This document shows positions 35,217 through 45,632 of a stretch of DNA of 64,000 nucleotides, piece after piece. This DNA is from Mesonia sediminis. Its GTDB lineage: Bacteria; Bacteroidota; Bacteroidia; Flavobacteriales; Flavobacteriaceae. Position numbers and translations under genes: made by a program. The notes beneath the pieces are model-generated. The model saw only the letters and a list, made by a program, of their open reading frames with translations. It was not told where the DNA came from and did not search any database. Each line of letters opens with the position of its first letter. Position 1 is the first letter of the stretch. The DNA is taken from positions 144,105 to 208,104 of the forward strand of contig NZ_JBHULZ010000008.1 in the NCBI RefSeq assembly GCF_042684705.1. Reading direction: 5' to 3'.

Positions 35217-36572
35217 CTAAGATATCCAAGCCTTTACTTCTTCAAAATCAAGCCCTCCGTAATTTCCACTGCTCATGAAGAGAACCGCATGATTCTTAAA
35301 AGAATATTTTTTTAAAAATGCCTTAAAGGCTTGTGGATCCGTGTAAACTTTCAAGTTTTTATGTCTAAAAGCACTTTCAATAGCTCTAGCATCAATCTGA
35401 GGTAAACCTTTTAAGGCCACGGCTTCGGGCGAATAAAAAACCACGGCCTCATCGGCAGCATCAAGTGTGTGGGTATACTGAGTTAAAAATTCGGCATTTA
35501 AACTGCTGTAAGTATGTAACTCTAAACAAGCCAATATCTTCTTGTATTTATATTGTTCTTTTATAGCTTGAGTTGTTGCCTTAACCTTAGAGGGACTATG
35601 TGCAAAATCTTTAAAGGCCACACATTTTGTATTTTCTGCAATGCGCTCCAATCGTTTTGAAGCACCTTTAAAACTAGCAATGGCTTCATAAAAATCTGAC
35701 TCATCAACACCCATATGTTGACAAACCCATTTAGCACCAGCCAGGTTATTAAGATTATGTTTGCCAAAAACCGCTACTGGCATAGGGCCTTCGGGAGTAT
35801 CAATAAGGGTTTCTCCATCCTCTATATTATACAAAGGTGATTTATAAGGCTGTTTTCGCGTAGGATTTTGTGCGGCTTCTGCAATAGCTTTTACTGCTTC
35901 ATCTTCCTCATTATAAATTAAAATACTTCCGGGTACCATTGTTTCGGTAAAACGACTGAATTGCTCTTGATAATTTTCTTCTGTAGGAAAAACATTAACG
36001 TGATCCCAAGCTATTCCACTTATCAAAGCAATATTAGCCTTATACCAATGAAATTTCGGTTTAAGATCTATGGGTGAAGATAAGTACTCATCACCCTCTA
36101 GCAAGATAAAATCGTTTTCTTGAGTTAGATGCACCATAGTATCAAAACCTTCAAGTTGTGCCCCAACCATAAAATCTACTTCTTTTTCGTGGTAATGCAA
36201 AACGTGTAAAATCATTGAAGTGATAGTTGTTTTACCATGGCTACCTCCTATAACCACACGAGTTTTGTTTTTGCTATGTTCATATAGAAACTCTGGATAA
36301 GAAACAATTTTTAAGCCCAATGTCTTCGCTTTTTGAAGCTCTGGATTATCTTTTTTGGCGTGCATCCCCAATATAACCACATCTATTGCTGTAGTAATTT
36401 TTTCAGGAAACCAGCCCATCTGTTCTGGTATTAAATTGGCTTTTTGCAACCTCGACTTACTGGGTTCAAAAATAGCATCATCACTACCAGTTACTTTTTC
36501 TCCTTTTTGATGAAGTGCTAATGCCAAATTGTGCATAGCGCTTCCGCCTATAGCTATAAAATGAATATGCAT
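35217..36572 (-). CDS. mpl: Murein tripeptide ligase Mpl
   Basis: Cell-wall recycling ligase that joins the tripeptide L-Ala-D-Glu-mDAP to UDP-MurNAc. It is a Mur ligase of 451 residues with the NAD-like N-terminal domain MHIHFIAIGGSAMHNLALAL, the ATP site GGSHGKTTITSMILHVL, and the Mpl-type sequence DFMVGAQLEGFDTMVHL and LEGDEYLSSPIDLKPKF. These separate it from MurC. It implies recovery of peptidoglycan peptides. It is 36 bases upstream of radC on the same strand. Confidence 0.92.
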   Translation of the reverse strand: MHIHFIAIGGSAMHNLALALHQKGEKVTGSDDAIFEPSKSRLQKANLIPEQMGWFPEKITTAIDVVILGMHAKKDNPELQKAKTLGLKIVSYPEFLYEHSKNKTRVVIGGSHGKTTITSMILHVLHYHEKEVDFMVGAQLEGFDTMVHLTQENDFILLEGDEYLSSPIDLKPKFHWYKANIALISGIAWDHVNVFPTEENYQEQFSRFTETMVPGSILIYNEEDEAVKAIAEAAQNPTRKQPYKSPLYNIEDGETLIDTPEGPMPVAVFGKHNLNNLAGAKWVCQHMGVDESDFYEAIASFKGASKRLERIAENTKCVAFKDFAHSPSKVKATTQAIKEQYKYKKILACLELHTYSSLNAEFLTQYTHTLDAADEAVVFYSPEAVALKGLPQIDARAIESAFRHKNLKVYTDPQAFKAFLKKYSFKNHAVLFMSSGNYGGLDFEEVKAWIS

Positions 36573-36614
36573 AAAAAAATAATTCTAGCGTAAAGATATT
36601 AAATGACAGCAGTA

Positions 36615-37349
36615 TTAAGAAGATTTTGCTATAAAAGCATGCCAATTTTCTTTAGGATGTGCTCGAATTGCTTGTTGGAGCAAAGCATTAATTTTTTCTG
36701 GAGTAAAATTCGCCTGTTTATATAGTGCTAAGAGTTTTTGATAACAGGTTACAGAATTGCCTAATTTTAAGGCTTTAACTAAATATTTTTCTGCTTGCTT
36801 ATAGTTTTCAATTTCTTTATACACGTGCCCATAAGCTAGGTATCCATCAATTTCACTTATTGCCTTTAATTCATTAGCATAGCCTAAAGCCACATCTGTA
36901 CCACCACCTAAAATTTTAGGAAGTTTTAAATAAAGTTCTAATAAAGCCCATCTTGCTCCTAGATGCGTTTGATCTAAGGCAGCCGCACGTTTTAAATAAT
37001 GTTTAATATCTGAAATATAAAAAGCAGCCTGAAACTTTGATAGCTCCAAAGCTTTTAACCCCAAAGCACCACCATATTTATAATTATAATTAGCATTATC
37101 AGGTTTTTCTTTAAGCAGCAAGCCATAAAAGTGAAGCGCTTTGTCCCATTTTTTTTCATGGGCTGCAATATCTCCTAAATATTCACAAGCCTTAAAATAA
37201 TTCTTTGAAATGGGTTCAACTTGCATCAGTTGGTTTTTAGCCAACACCCATTGCTGGTCTTTGTAATAAGCCTTTCCCTTTTCAAATGCAGTTTGGCCGA
37301 ACAGCGTAAAACAGCACAGAAAACATAGGTATGATAGTAAATTCTTCAC
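36615..37349 (-). CDS. Secreted tetratricopeptide-repeat protein
   Basis: A 244-residue protein with signal peptide MKNLLSYLCFLCCFTLFGQT and several TPR units (for example AFEKGKAYYKDQQWVLAKNQ, ACEYLGDIAAHEKKWDKALH, AYGHVYKEIENYKQAEKYLV). Similar to Bacteroidota tetratricopeptide proteins with the pattern DQTHLGARWALLELYLKLPK. Probably a periplasmic scaffold. It is divergent from the macroglobulin-like gene, with 106 bases between. Confidence 0.8.
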   Translation of the reverse strand: MKNLLSYLCFLCCFTLFGQTAFEKGKAYYKDQQWVLAKNQLMQVEPISKNYFKACEYLGDIAAHEKKWDKALHFYGLLLKEKPDNANYNYKYGGALGLKALELSKFQAAFYISDIKHYLKRAAALDQTHLGARWALLELYLKLPKILGGGTDVALGYANELKAISEIDGYLAYGHVYKEIENYKQAEKYLVKALKLGNSVTCYQKLLALYKQANFTPEKINALLQQAIRAHPKENWHAFIAKSS

Positions 37350-37455
37350 GGCGTAAAAATAGCAAAATTGAGACCAAATTGAAGATTAACTCAACTAAAT
37401 TAGATATTTAAAAAGTTTAATCTATTTATGTATCTTTAAAAAAATTAGAGATTTT

Positions 37456-40400
37456 ATGAAGAAAAGATACATTTTAGGGTTGTTATTGGTGCTTACTAGC
37501 CAACTTCAGTTTGCTCAAAAAAGCTTCGAAAAACGTTGGTCGACGGTTGAGCAATTGGAGCAAGAAGGAAGATTAAGTAGTGCCCTTGAAAAAGCCGAGT
37601 TAATTTTAAAAAAAGCAGATAAAAAAGAAAATGCTTCTCAATTTATAAAAGCTTTTCTCTATGTTTCTAAATACAAACTCCTTTTAAAAGAAGAAAGTCA
37701 TTATGAAGTTTATCAAGACTTCTTAACTGAAATAGAAAAACAACCAGCCCCTACTAAGCAAATCCTATATTCTTTTCTAGCCGAAAATTTAAATGAATTC
37801 TATCGAGCAAATAGAAGGGCTATCGACAGAAGAACACCGGTTCAAAATCCATCCAATGATTATAGGTTATGGGATGCTAAACATTTTAAATATCAAATTG
37901 ATTTTTACTACAACAAATCGCTTACTAAAAAAGAACTATTGCTAGCTACAAACTTAAACGCACTCGAGCCAGCGCTACATTACGGTATTAATTATAATCG
38001 TTTTAGAAGTACATTATTAGATTTACTCTCAAATCGTTATTTAAACTACTTGAAGCAACAGTCTCCAACCAAGACTAAAATTGACATAGACTTAATCGAG
38101 TCAAGTAATCTTTATGCTCTACCAGAAAAATTTTCTCAATTACAGTTACCGAAAGACACCGCCAATAGCAGCTTTATTAAAAGATTAGAAGTGTACCAGC
38201 ATTTAACACGACAGCATCAGAAAAACCAAAATAGAAGTTCTTTACTAGTAACTACCTTAGAACGTTTAAGCTTTATAAAGGACCAGGATCACCGAAGAGA
38301 TCGAAATACGCTTTATAAAAACGCAATTCTAATTCTTAAAAACGAGGTGAAATCCGATAAGGAGCTCGCTTGGATTCATTACTACCTAGCTCGATTTTAT
38401 TTAGATGAAGCCGAAAAAAATAGTCACCCCGATTATTTAAATAAAAGTCTAACCCATCTTAAAAAAGTTAAAGAAATTGCCCCAGACAGTTACCCTGCTG
38501 TAGAATCTTCGCATCTCGAGTATGTGATTTTAGATAAAAAATACCGTGTTACCATTAACAACAAGCCATTAGCCCATAAAAAGTTTAGAGCTCTTGTACA
38601 TTATAAAAATATAGATAGCTTGTACGTACATATTTATAAATCTAAGTTACACCACTCTAAATATCCGCACACTAAGCAAGACTCTGTGATTAAAGCCAAT
38701 TACGCGCGTGCTAAAAAGCTTAGTTTGCAATCCTTTTCTCTGCCAAAAAAAACAGATCATTATACCTACTCAACAGAAATTCTGCTTGAGGCCCTACCTG
38801 CAGGGGATTATTTAGCGATTTTTACTAAAAAAGAAAACTTGAATTTTGAAAGTGAGGAATTTCTATACCATAATTTTAAAGTAACTGATTTAAGCCTTAC
38901 CAGTTTTAATTTGAGCCCTAATCAACAAGTCTATATTGCTAGTAGAACCTCGGGTAAACCCATTAAAAATGCAAAAATTCACGCTAAGAATAGACCAAAC
39001 GAATACTACAGAACCAATCAAAAAGGGCTAGCTACTATACCTGCACCAGCTATAAATAAAACCGAGAGACTCCCCATAACTATTACAAAAGATGGCGACA
39101 CGTTGCAGACTGATCTTATTTTTTTTAAACAAAATTTTGATGAGGATAGCCAGAATGATTTCTTATTAAAAGGGAGCTTATTTACAGATCGCAGCATCTA
39201 CAGGCCTGGACAAGAGGTACACTTTAAAGCAATTTTGACCGTACAAGGAAAAAAAATACGCAAAACAGTTGCTAACCAAAATATTACCATCTATATGCGT
39301 AATGCAAATCATCAAATAATTGATAGTTTGCAAATTACCACCAATTCCTATGGCTCTGGACATGGAAAGTTTAAACTGCCAGAAAATGGCCTTACGGGAA
39401 GTTATAACTTAATTTTAAAAGAAGAATTAGCATCAGATAGCACCTATGCTGGTGCAGATTGGAGAGGAACTTATTGTTATTTCAACGTTGAAGAATATAA
39501 AAGACCCCGCTTTGAAGTTCTCTTTGACAGCATTAAGACAACACATGTTATAAATGATTCTATTTCGTTAGGCGGAAAAGCCAAAGCATATTTCGGCGGA
39601 AGCCTAACACAAGCTAAGGTAACTTACACGATAGACCGTGAAGTATTTAATTCTTATCGATATAGTTTACCCTATCACGAGATCAAGAAAAAACGATTAT
39701 ACAAGGGGGCAACAGCAACCGATGCAAACGGGAATTTTAAAATTGAATTTAAAGCCTTGGCTCCTAATCATATTAAATCTGATTTAAAACCCATTTACAC
39801 CTATACAATAAATGCGGTTGTAACCGATGTAAATGGTGAAACACAAAGTGCTTCTCAACAAATCCGTTTAGGGTATCACGCAGCAGATGTTTATTTTGAT
39901 TTACCCAATAATTACTCTAATGTTGTAAGTTTAGATAAAAATGCAGCCATACTAGTAAAAGCTACCGATTTAAATGGTTTACCAACCAAAGTAGATGGAT
40001 ATCTCTATTTATACCAATATAAAACACCAAACCGCAACTTGTTAAAAAGGGATATTCCTTTACCTGAAATACAACAAATACCTTACAATGAGTTTATTAA
40101 AAATTTTCCGCATACAGCATACGACAGTTTAGATTTAGCCGAAAAATGGCCAAAAACTGAAATTTTAAAAATTCCTATCAAAATAAATCAAACAGAAAGT
40201 ATAAACCTTGCAGCTTACCAAAAGCAACTTAAAAGCGGACAGTATCTTTTAGCTTATAAAGGCGAAGATATCCGTGAATTTCCCGTTGAAGTAAACCGAC
40301 GAATTACCCTGGTCAACCCCAATCGGCCAAATTTAAATCTTGATCAAAAAACCATAAATTTTGATTACGACCTGGACCAAGAAAAAAAGCAAATAAGGCT

Positions 40401-43400
40401 TGATTTTAAAACCTCGTTTAAAAATTTACACTTATTAACCAATCTAACTTTCGGTGATGGTAAACTGCAACAAGAGGTTATGCATTTAAATCAAAATAAA
40501 AAGAGTATCATTCTTTCGATCCCTAAAAATGCGAAATACCTACATTTAGAGTATTTTTACAACTACTTGGGACGTTACGGAAATAAGCGCCATAAAATTG
40601 AACTTCTCCCCCCAACTAAAAACAAAACAAAGCTAAAATTTGAAGTTTTACATTTTCGTGATAAACTTGAACCCGGTCAAGCCGAACAATGGCAACTTAA
40701 AGTTTTAAATCAAGATGGAAGTCCAGCTGAAGCGGAAGTACTCGCGAGTATGTATGACGCTTCTTTAGATCAATTTCAACCTCATCGCTGGAGGAATGTA
40801 TTACACCATAATTATTTCAAACCTGAAAAAAATGGACTTCCCCACAGTGTCAATCATTTAGGACACTATAACCAAGTTTACATTTCAAGGACTACTCAAC
40901 ATTTGAATAGCAGTGGGTATAATTTTTTCTCACCGAATTATGCTAATTTTAATTATTTTGGTTACCATTTTATTTACACCAGCCTAACCAACAAAACCTA
41001 TTTAAAAGGACTGGCTATAAATAAATACCAAGCCAAAAACACACCCCAAGGCTATATTGCAGGTAAAATCACCGACCGTTTAGGCACAGCCTTACCAGGT
41101 GTACAGGTTTTTAACCAAACAAAAAAACAAGCAACTTTGAGCAATTTTGACGGGTACTTCATTCTGAAAGGAGAACCTAGCGACTTATTGTTTGTTAGAT
41201 ATATAGGACATAATAAAGCACAAATTATAGCTAAAAAATACAACAACCTTACATTAAAGAATGGATTTGTTCACAACAATGATAAAATCATAAGCTTTTA
41301 TAGCGCTGCTGAATACAGCTCTGAAGAAGTAAGTTCTTCCATTTTATCTGATAATTATCCGAGGTTCAAAGATCTACTTCAGAATAAAGCCCTAGGTCTA
41401 AAGCTTGTAGGAGGAGGTTATGGACAAGTGGGTGCTGCTACAAGGGTTCGTATACGTGGTAATGGCAGTGTTTTAGATAAGGTACCGCTGTATGTAATAA
41501 ACGGCAAAATAATTGACGCTAGCAAGTTTAAAGACATACCAGCAGATCAAATTATCGATATGCAAATGCTTTCGGGAGCCAGTGCTAAAGCTCTATATGG
41601 TGCTCAAGCCGTTAATGGCGTTGTGCTTATCACAACCAACCAAGAACCAAAAGATCAACTGCAACAAATAGAGGCGCGCACTAACTTGAATGAAACCGCT
41701 TTTTTCTTGCCTCAATTAAAAACCAACAAAAAAGGAGAAATCATCTTTAATTTTAAAAGTCCAGAGGCATTAACAAAATGGCATTTTCAAGCTTTTGCTC
41801 ACGATAAACAGCTTAATCAAGATAAGTTAGACCTTTATGTCAATACCCAGAAAAAACTTAACCTCATTCCTAATTTTCCTCGATTTTTTAGAAGTAAAGA
41901 TAGTTTAAGTATTTCGGCAAAAATTAGCAATCTCTCGAATGAAGCGATAGAAGGAATCATTCAACTGTCTTTCACCAATAAGGACCAAAGCCCCGTAGAC
42001 TTATTCACAAATTCACAACAAATTAAAAACTTCAGTCTAAACGCAAAAAATAATACCGAGGTAACCTGGAAAATAGCCATTCCAGAAGGGCTTTCGGCAG
42101 TCAAGTATCGTATTGTAGCAAAAGCCGATAATCTAGGCGATGGTGAAGAAGGGCTTATACCTGTGTTTACCAATCGTGTTTTAACTACCGAAACACTACC
42201 CATTTGGGTTAATCCGAATGAGCAGAAAGAGTATAGTTTTAATAGTTTAAAAAATAATAATTCAGTAACCAAAGAAAATCACCAGTTGGTTTTTGAGTAT
42301 ACCTCAAATCCGGCTTGGACCAGTTTATTGGCGCTACCTTATTTAGTAGAATATCCGCACGAATGTTCAGAACAAATATTTGCAAAATTTTATGCGAGTC
42401 ATCTTACAAAGCTAATGCAAGAATTAAACCCGGAAATTAAAAAGGTATTGCAACAATGGCAAAAGAATAAAACCACTATTCCCGATTGGCATAAAAATAC
42501 CGATTTAAAACAAATGCTCTGGGAAGAAAGCCCCTGGCTAAAAACAGCAGGAACCCCAGCGGAACAACAAAAAAGAATTGCAGAAGTACTCGACATAGAA
42601 AGAACGCAACAAAATATTCACCAAGCCTTAAAAAAACTATCTAACCTACAACTTGATAACGGAGGCTTTCCTTGGTTTGGGGGCGGTCGTGCCAACAGGT
42701 TCATTTCTCTGCACATTTATGCTGGATTAGGCAAACTTCAGAAGTTAGATTCCGCAATAGCTCAAATGCCAGAGGTTAAAAAAATAACAGAGCAATTAGC
42801 CAGCTATTTAGATTTTGAATTTCTGCAGCCAAATGACAGTGAAAAAATGTACTCGTTCACCACATCAGCTATTCAATACGCTTATGCTAAAAGTTGTTAT
42901 GACCTAAAAGCTACGGCCGATTTTAAACGCTACATAGAAGCTATGTTTGAAGCCTATGAAGATAATTGGACGTCTTTGACTATACAATCACAGCTAAACC
43001 TTGCTATTTTAGCGCAGCGTCATAAAAATACAGATTTGGCAAAACAGATTTTAACTGCTCTGCGAGAAAGTGCTGTAATAAATTCAAAGCACGGAATGTA
43101 TTGGAAAGAACTAAAGAAAAATTATGGCTGGCACAATGAACCCATTACTACACAAGTTAGGGCCATTGAAGCTTTCGCGGAAATTGCAGGAGATAAAAAA
43201 ACGATTACGAAACTCAAAACTTGGTTAATACGTCAAAGAAAAAACCAAGCTTGGCACTCAACAAAAGCTACTACAGAAGCTATTTATGCACTACTTATTT
43301 ACGGAGAGCAAGCAACACTGCAAAAAGAATCTCCTAACATAAAAATTGGTGAAGAAAAAATTAGCTTTGACAATTCCAGCGCTGCCGGTTATGTAAAAAA

Positions 43401-43968
43401 AATATGGCAAGGCAATTCTATTACTAAAGAACTCGCCAATATAGCTATTAAGAATAATTCAAAAACCGCACAGTATGGCGCAATGTATTGGCAGTATTTT
43501 GAAGAGTCTGATGCCGTGCAAGCCAGTAACCAAGAAAACCTTAAGATTGAGAAAGAATTGTTCAAAAATGTAGAAACCCCTGAAGGGAGTGTATTAAGGC
43601 CCATATTGGTAGATCAACTTCGTGTAGGAGACTTAATTAGGGTTCGTTTAATAATAAAGGCAAAAGAAGATTTTAATTTTATGCATTTAAAAGATAGCCG
43701 TGCAGCTGGTCTAGAACCAGTTGATGTTATATCCAAATACAAATGGCAAGATGGTTTAGGTTATTACCAGAGCACAAAAGATGCAGCAACACACTTCTTT
43801 TTTGATAAAATACCGGCCGGCACTTATGTAATCGAATACAACCTAAGGGTGGTTAATGCAGGTAATTTTTCAAATGGGCTATCCGAATTGCAAAGTATGT
43901 ATGCACCAGAAATTAAAGTACAATCCAAAGGTAAACGACTTGAATTATTGCCACGAACAAAAAATTAA
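37456..43968 (+). CDS. Alpha-2-macroglobulin-like protein with TonB-plug insert
   Basis: A 2170-residue exported protein with signal peptide MKKRYILGLLLVLTSQLQFA. Residues about 25-370 are helical repeats. Macroglobulin beta domains follow, with the MG2-type DRSIYRPGQEVHFKAIL near 576. At about 1199-1275 a carboxypeptidase-regulatory-like domain is inserted (IAGKITDRLGTALPGVQVFN), then at about 1290-1396 a TonB-receptor plug-like domain (TRVRIRGNGSV, AKALYGAQAVNGVVLITTN). Macroglobulin sequence resumes, with the thioester motif CSEQ at 1637-1640 and a thioester-domain segment NGGFPWFGGG. Bacterial macroglobulins are thought to trap foreign proteases. No pbpC partner is adjacent. Single gene, followed by a terminator; a TATCTTTA element lies 18 bases upstream. 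Confidence 0.9.
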   Translation: MKKRYILGLLLVLTSQLQFAQKSFEKRWSTVEQLEQEGRLSSALEKAELILKKADKKENASQFIKAFLYVSKYKLLLKEESHYEVYQDFLTEIEKQPAPTKQILYSFLAENLNEFYRANRRAIDRRTPVQNPSNDYRLWDAKHFKYQIDFYYNKSLTKKELLLATNLNALEPALHYGINYNRFRSTLLDLLSNRYLNYLKQQSPTKTKIDIDLIESSNLYALPEKFSQLQLPKDTANSSFIKRLEVYQHLTRQHQKNQNRSSLLVTTLERLSFIKDQDHRRDRNTLYKNAILILKNEVKSDKELAWIHYYLARFYLDEAEKNSHPDYLNKSLTHLKKVKEIAPDSYPAVESSHLEYVILDKKYRVTINNKPLAHKKFRALVHYKNIDSLYVHIYKSKLHHSKYPHTKQDSVIKANYARAKKLSLQSFSLPKKTDHYTYSTEILLEALPAGDYLAIFTKKENLNFESEEFLYHNFKVTDLSLTSFNLSPNQQVYIASRTSGKPIKNAKIHAKNRPNEYYRTNQKGLATIPAPAINKTERLPITITKDGDTLQTDLIFFKQNFDEDSQNDFLLKGSLFTDRSIYRPGQEVHFKAILTVQGKKIRKTVANQNITIYMRNANHQIIDSLQITTNSYGSGHGKFKLPENGLTGSYNLILKEELASDSTYAGADWRGTYCYFNVEEYKRPRFEVLFDSIKTTHVINDSISLGGKAKAYFGGSLTQAKVTYTIDREVFNSYRYSLPYHEIKKKRLYKGATATDANGNFKIEFKALAPNHIKSDLKPIYTYTINAVVTDVNGETQSASQQIRLGYHAADVYFDLPNNYSNVVSLDKNAAILVKATDLNGLPTKVDGYLYLYQYKTPNRNLLKRDIPLPEIQQIPYNEFIKNFPHTAYDSLDLAEKWPKTEILKIPIKINQTESINLAAYQKQLKSGQYLLAYKGEDIREFPVEVNRRITLVNPNRPNLNLDQKTINFDYDLDQEKKQIRLDFKTSFKNLHLLTNLTFGDGKLQQEVMHLNQNKKSIILSIPKNAKYLHLEYFYNYLGRYGNKRHKIELLPPTKNKTKLKFEVLHFRDKLEPGQAEQWQLKVLNQDGSPAEAEVLASMYDASLDQFQPHRWRNVLHHNYFKPEKNGLPHSVNHLGHYNQVYISRTTQHLNSSGYNFFSPNYANFNYFGYHFIYTSLTNKTYLKGLAINKYQAKNTPQGYIAGKITDRLGTALPGVQVFNQTKKQATLSNFDGYFILKGEPSDLLFVRYIGHNKAQIIAKKYNNLTLKNGFVHNNDKIISFYSAAEYSSEEVSSSILSDNYPRFKDLLQNKALGLKLVGGGYGQVGAATRVRIRGNGSVLDKVPLYVINGKIIDASKFKDIPADQIIDMQMLSGASAKALYGAQAVNGVVLITTNQEPKDQLQQIEARTNLNETAFFLPQLKTNKKGEIIFNFKSPEALTKWHFQAFAHDKQLNQDKLDLYVNTQKKLNLIPNFPRFFRSKDSLSISAKISNLSNEAIEGIIQLSFTNKDQSPVDLFTNSQQIKNFSLNAKNNTEVTWKIAIPEGLSAVKYRIVAKADNLGDGEEGLIPVFTNRVLTTETLPIWVNPNEQKEYSFNSLKNNNSVTKENHQLVFEYTSNPAWTSLLALPYLVEYPHECSEQIFAKFYASHLTKLMQELNPEIKKVLQQWQKNKTTIPDWHKNTDLKQMLWEESPWLKTAGTPAEQQKRIAEVLDIERTQQNIHQALKKLSNLQLDNGGFPWFGGGRANRFISLHIYAGLGKLQKLDSAIAQMPEVKKITEQLASYLDFEFLQPNDSEKMYSFTTSAIQYAYAKSCYDLKATADFKRYIEAMFEAYEDNWTSLTIQSQLNLAILAQRHKNTDLAKQILTALRESAVINSKHGMYWKELKKNYGWHNEPITTQVRAIEAFAEIAGDKKTITKLKTWLIRQRKNQAWHSTKATTEAIYALLIYGEQATLQKESPNIKIGEEKISFDNSSAAGYVKKIWQGNSITKELANIAIKNNSKTAQYGAMYWQYFEESDAVQASNQENLKIEKELFKNVETPEGSVLRPILVDQLRVGDLIRVRLIIKAKEDFNFMHLKDSRAAGLEPVDVISKYKWQDGLGYYQSTKDAATHFFFDKIPAGTYVIEYNLRVVNAGNFSNGLSELQSMYAPEIKVQSKGKRLELLPRTKN

Positions 43969-43997
43969 ATATGACCTGAATTTCTAATTGTAGGCAA

Positions 43998-44033
43998 AAA
44001 AAAGCGATTAGGGATAACCTAATCGCTTTTTTT
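43998..44033. terminator. Bidirectional terminator
   Basis: A 15-bp perfect stem (43998-44012 with 44018-44032) flanked by an A run on the left and a T run on the right. It serves the macroglobulin gene and the convergent DUF4136 gene. Confidence 0.9.
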
Positions 44034-44041
44034 ATAAATTG

Positions 44042-44566
44042 TTATTTTGGTGGAAATTCCTTTACGCCTTTACTGATTAGGCGATTAAAAAATACTTGTT
44101 TTTCTTTTGGATTCATTTGCCTCTTATAGTGATCTTCTACAACCGCTTGCCAAAATAATTCGTTGGTTTGAGCCTGACTAAAATTAAGACTTAAACTCAA
44201 TATGGTTTTGGTTGTACTTATTGGTATGCCTCCTGAAACCCCACCGCCAACGTGGCCTCCACCACCACCAAAGCCAATTCCTATTTGAGAGTTGTTACGC
44301 TGTTGAAACACGTCGGTTTCTAAAAGAATTTTAAAATCGGGATTACTGCTTTTTACATAACCTTGTTGGGCTAAGAGGTCTTCAACAGCTTTTATAAGGC
44401 GTTCTTGGTCTAGCTCATTTAAATGATCAGCAGCAATATTATGTTGAGGATAAAACTGATAAGTGCGATAATTTTGGAAATTTACTTTAGCATCATAATC
44501 TACATAAACCTTCGGACCGCAACTCATCAAAAACAAACAAAAAACCAAACTTAAAATACGTGTCAT
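44042..44566 (-). CDS. DUF4136-type lipoprotein
   Basis: ATG at 44566 gives 174 residues with a lipoprotein signal MTRILSLVFCLFLMSCGPK; a longer frame to 44605 would displace the signal from the N-terminus. The body fits DUF4136 (VDYDAKVNFQNYRTYQFYP, LIKAVEDLLAQQGYVKSSNPDFKI) with a glycine-rich turn GFGGGGGHVGGGVSGG. Predicted outer-membrane lipoprotein of unknown function. It is 49 bases downstream of obg on the same strand. Confidence 0.85.
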   Translation of the reverse strand: MTRILSLVFCLFLMSCGPKVYVDYDAKVNFQNYRTYQFYPQHNIAADHLNELDQERLIKAVEDLLAQQGYVKSSNPDFKILLETDVFQQRNNSQIGIGFGGGGGHVGGGVSGGIPISTTKTILSLSLNFSQAQTNELFWQAVVEDHYKRQMNPKEKQVFFNRLISKGVKEFPPK

Positions 44567-44615
44567 GCTAATAAATTTACCACAAGATACTGAAAAACAA
44601 ATCACTAATTAAGTT

Positions 44616-45626
44616 TTAAATAGGCTTTTTATTTAAGTTTTCCCATAATACATCCTTTAATTGGGCTATTCCTTGCTGCGCTACAGCTGATATAAATAAA
44701 TAAGGAATTTTATCAAAATATGCATCGAGTTCTTCTTGTTGTTCAGATTGCAGCTCTTGATCGAGCATATCGCTTTTAGAAATAGCCACAACCCGATCTT
44801 TATCTAATAATTCTGGATTGTATCGACGCAATTCATCCAACAAAATCTCATACTGTTTTATGACATCATCAGCATCACAGGGTATTAAAAAAAGTAATGT
44901 AGAGTTTCTTTCAATATGCCTTAAAAATCGATAACCTAGCCCCCTACCTTCTGCTGCTCCTTCTATAATCCCGGGAATATCAGCCATTACAAAGCTTTGG
45001 TAGTCGCGATACTTTACAATACCCAAATTGGGCTTTAAAGTGGTAAACTCATAATCGGCTATTTTGGGTTTAGCTGCCGTGATAACCGAAAGTAATGTAG
45101 ATTTTCCTGCATTAGGAAAACCAACAAGACCTACGTCTGCAAGTACCTTCAACTCTAAAGTTATATCCCGCTCCTCTCCTGGTATGCCCGGTTGTGCATA
45201 ACGAGGTGTTTGATTTGTAGAGGATTTAAAATGCCAATTTCCTCTTCCTCCTTTTCCGCCTCGAGCGATAATAATTTCCTGATTATTTTCAGTTATCTCA
45301 TCTATGATAGCCTGGGTATCAGTATCTCGAATTACGGTTCCTAATGGCACATCGATATACACGTCTTCCCCATCGGCTCCCGTGCTTCTTTGTTTTCCGC
45401 CATTTCCGCCGTGTTCTGCTTTGATATGGCGTTTAAAATTAAATTCGTAGAGCGTCCAAAGGTTTTCATTACCACGAATAATCACATGGCCCCCTCTACC
45501 GCCATCTCCGCCGTCGGGACCGCCTTTAGTAATGTATTTTTCTCTATGCAAATGCATAGAACCTTTTCCGCCATTACCTGAGCTAACGTGTAATTTAACG
45601 TAGTCTATAAAATTTCCTTCTTTCAC
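44616..45626 (-). CDS. obgE: Obg-family GTPase
   Basis: Ribosome-associated GTPase in 50S assembly and stress control. The 336 residues have the glycine-rich Obg fold (1-158; KGGPDGGDGGRGGHVIIRG) and the G domain with VGFPNAGKSTLLSVIT, DIPGIIEGAAEGRGLG and AISKSDM. There is no long C-terminal tail, as in Bacteroidota. It is 6 bases after adk in an hpt-adk-obg unit. Confidence 0.96.
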   Translation of the reverse strand: MKEGNFIDYVKLHVSSGNGGKGSMHLHREKYITKGGPDGGDGGRGGHVIIRGNENLWTLYEFNFKRHIKAEHGGNGGKQRSTGADGEDVYIDVPLGTVIRDTDTQAIIDEITENNQEIIIARGGKGGRGNWHFKSSTNQTPRYAQPGIPGEERDITLELKVLADVGLVGFPNAGKSTLLSVITAAKPKIADYEFTTLKPNLGIVKYRDYQSFVMADIPGIIEGAAEGRGLGYRFLRHIERNSTLLFLIPCDADDVIKQYEILLDELRRYNPELLDKDRVVAISKSDMLDQELQSEQQEELDAYFDKIPYLFISAVAQQGIAQLKDVLWENLNKKPI

Positions 45627-45632
45627 TTCTTT

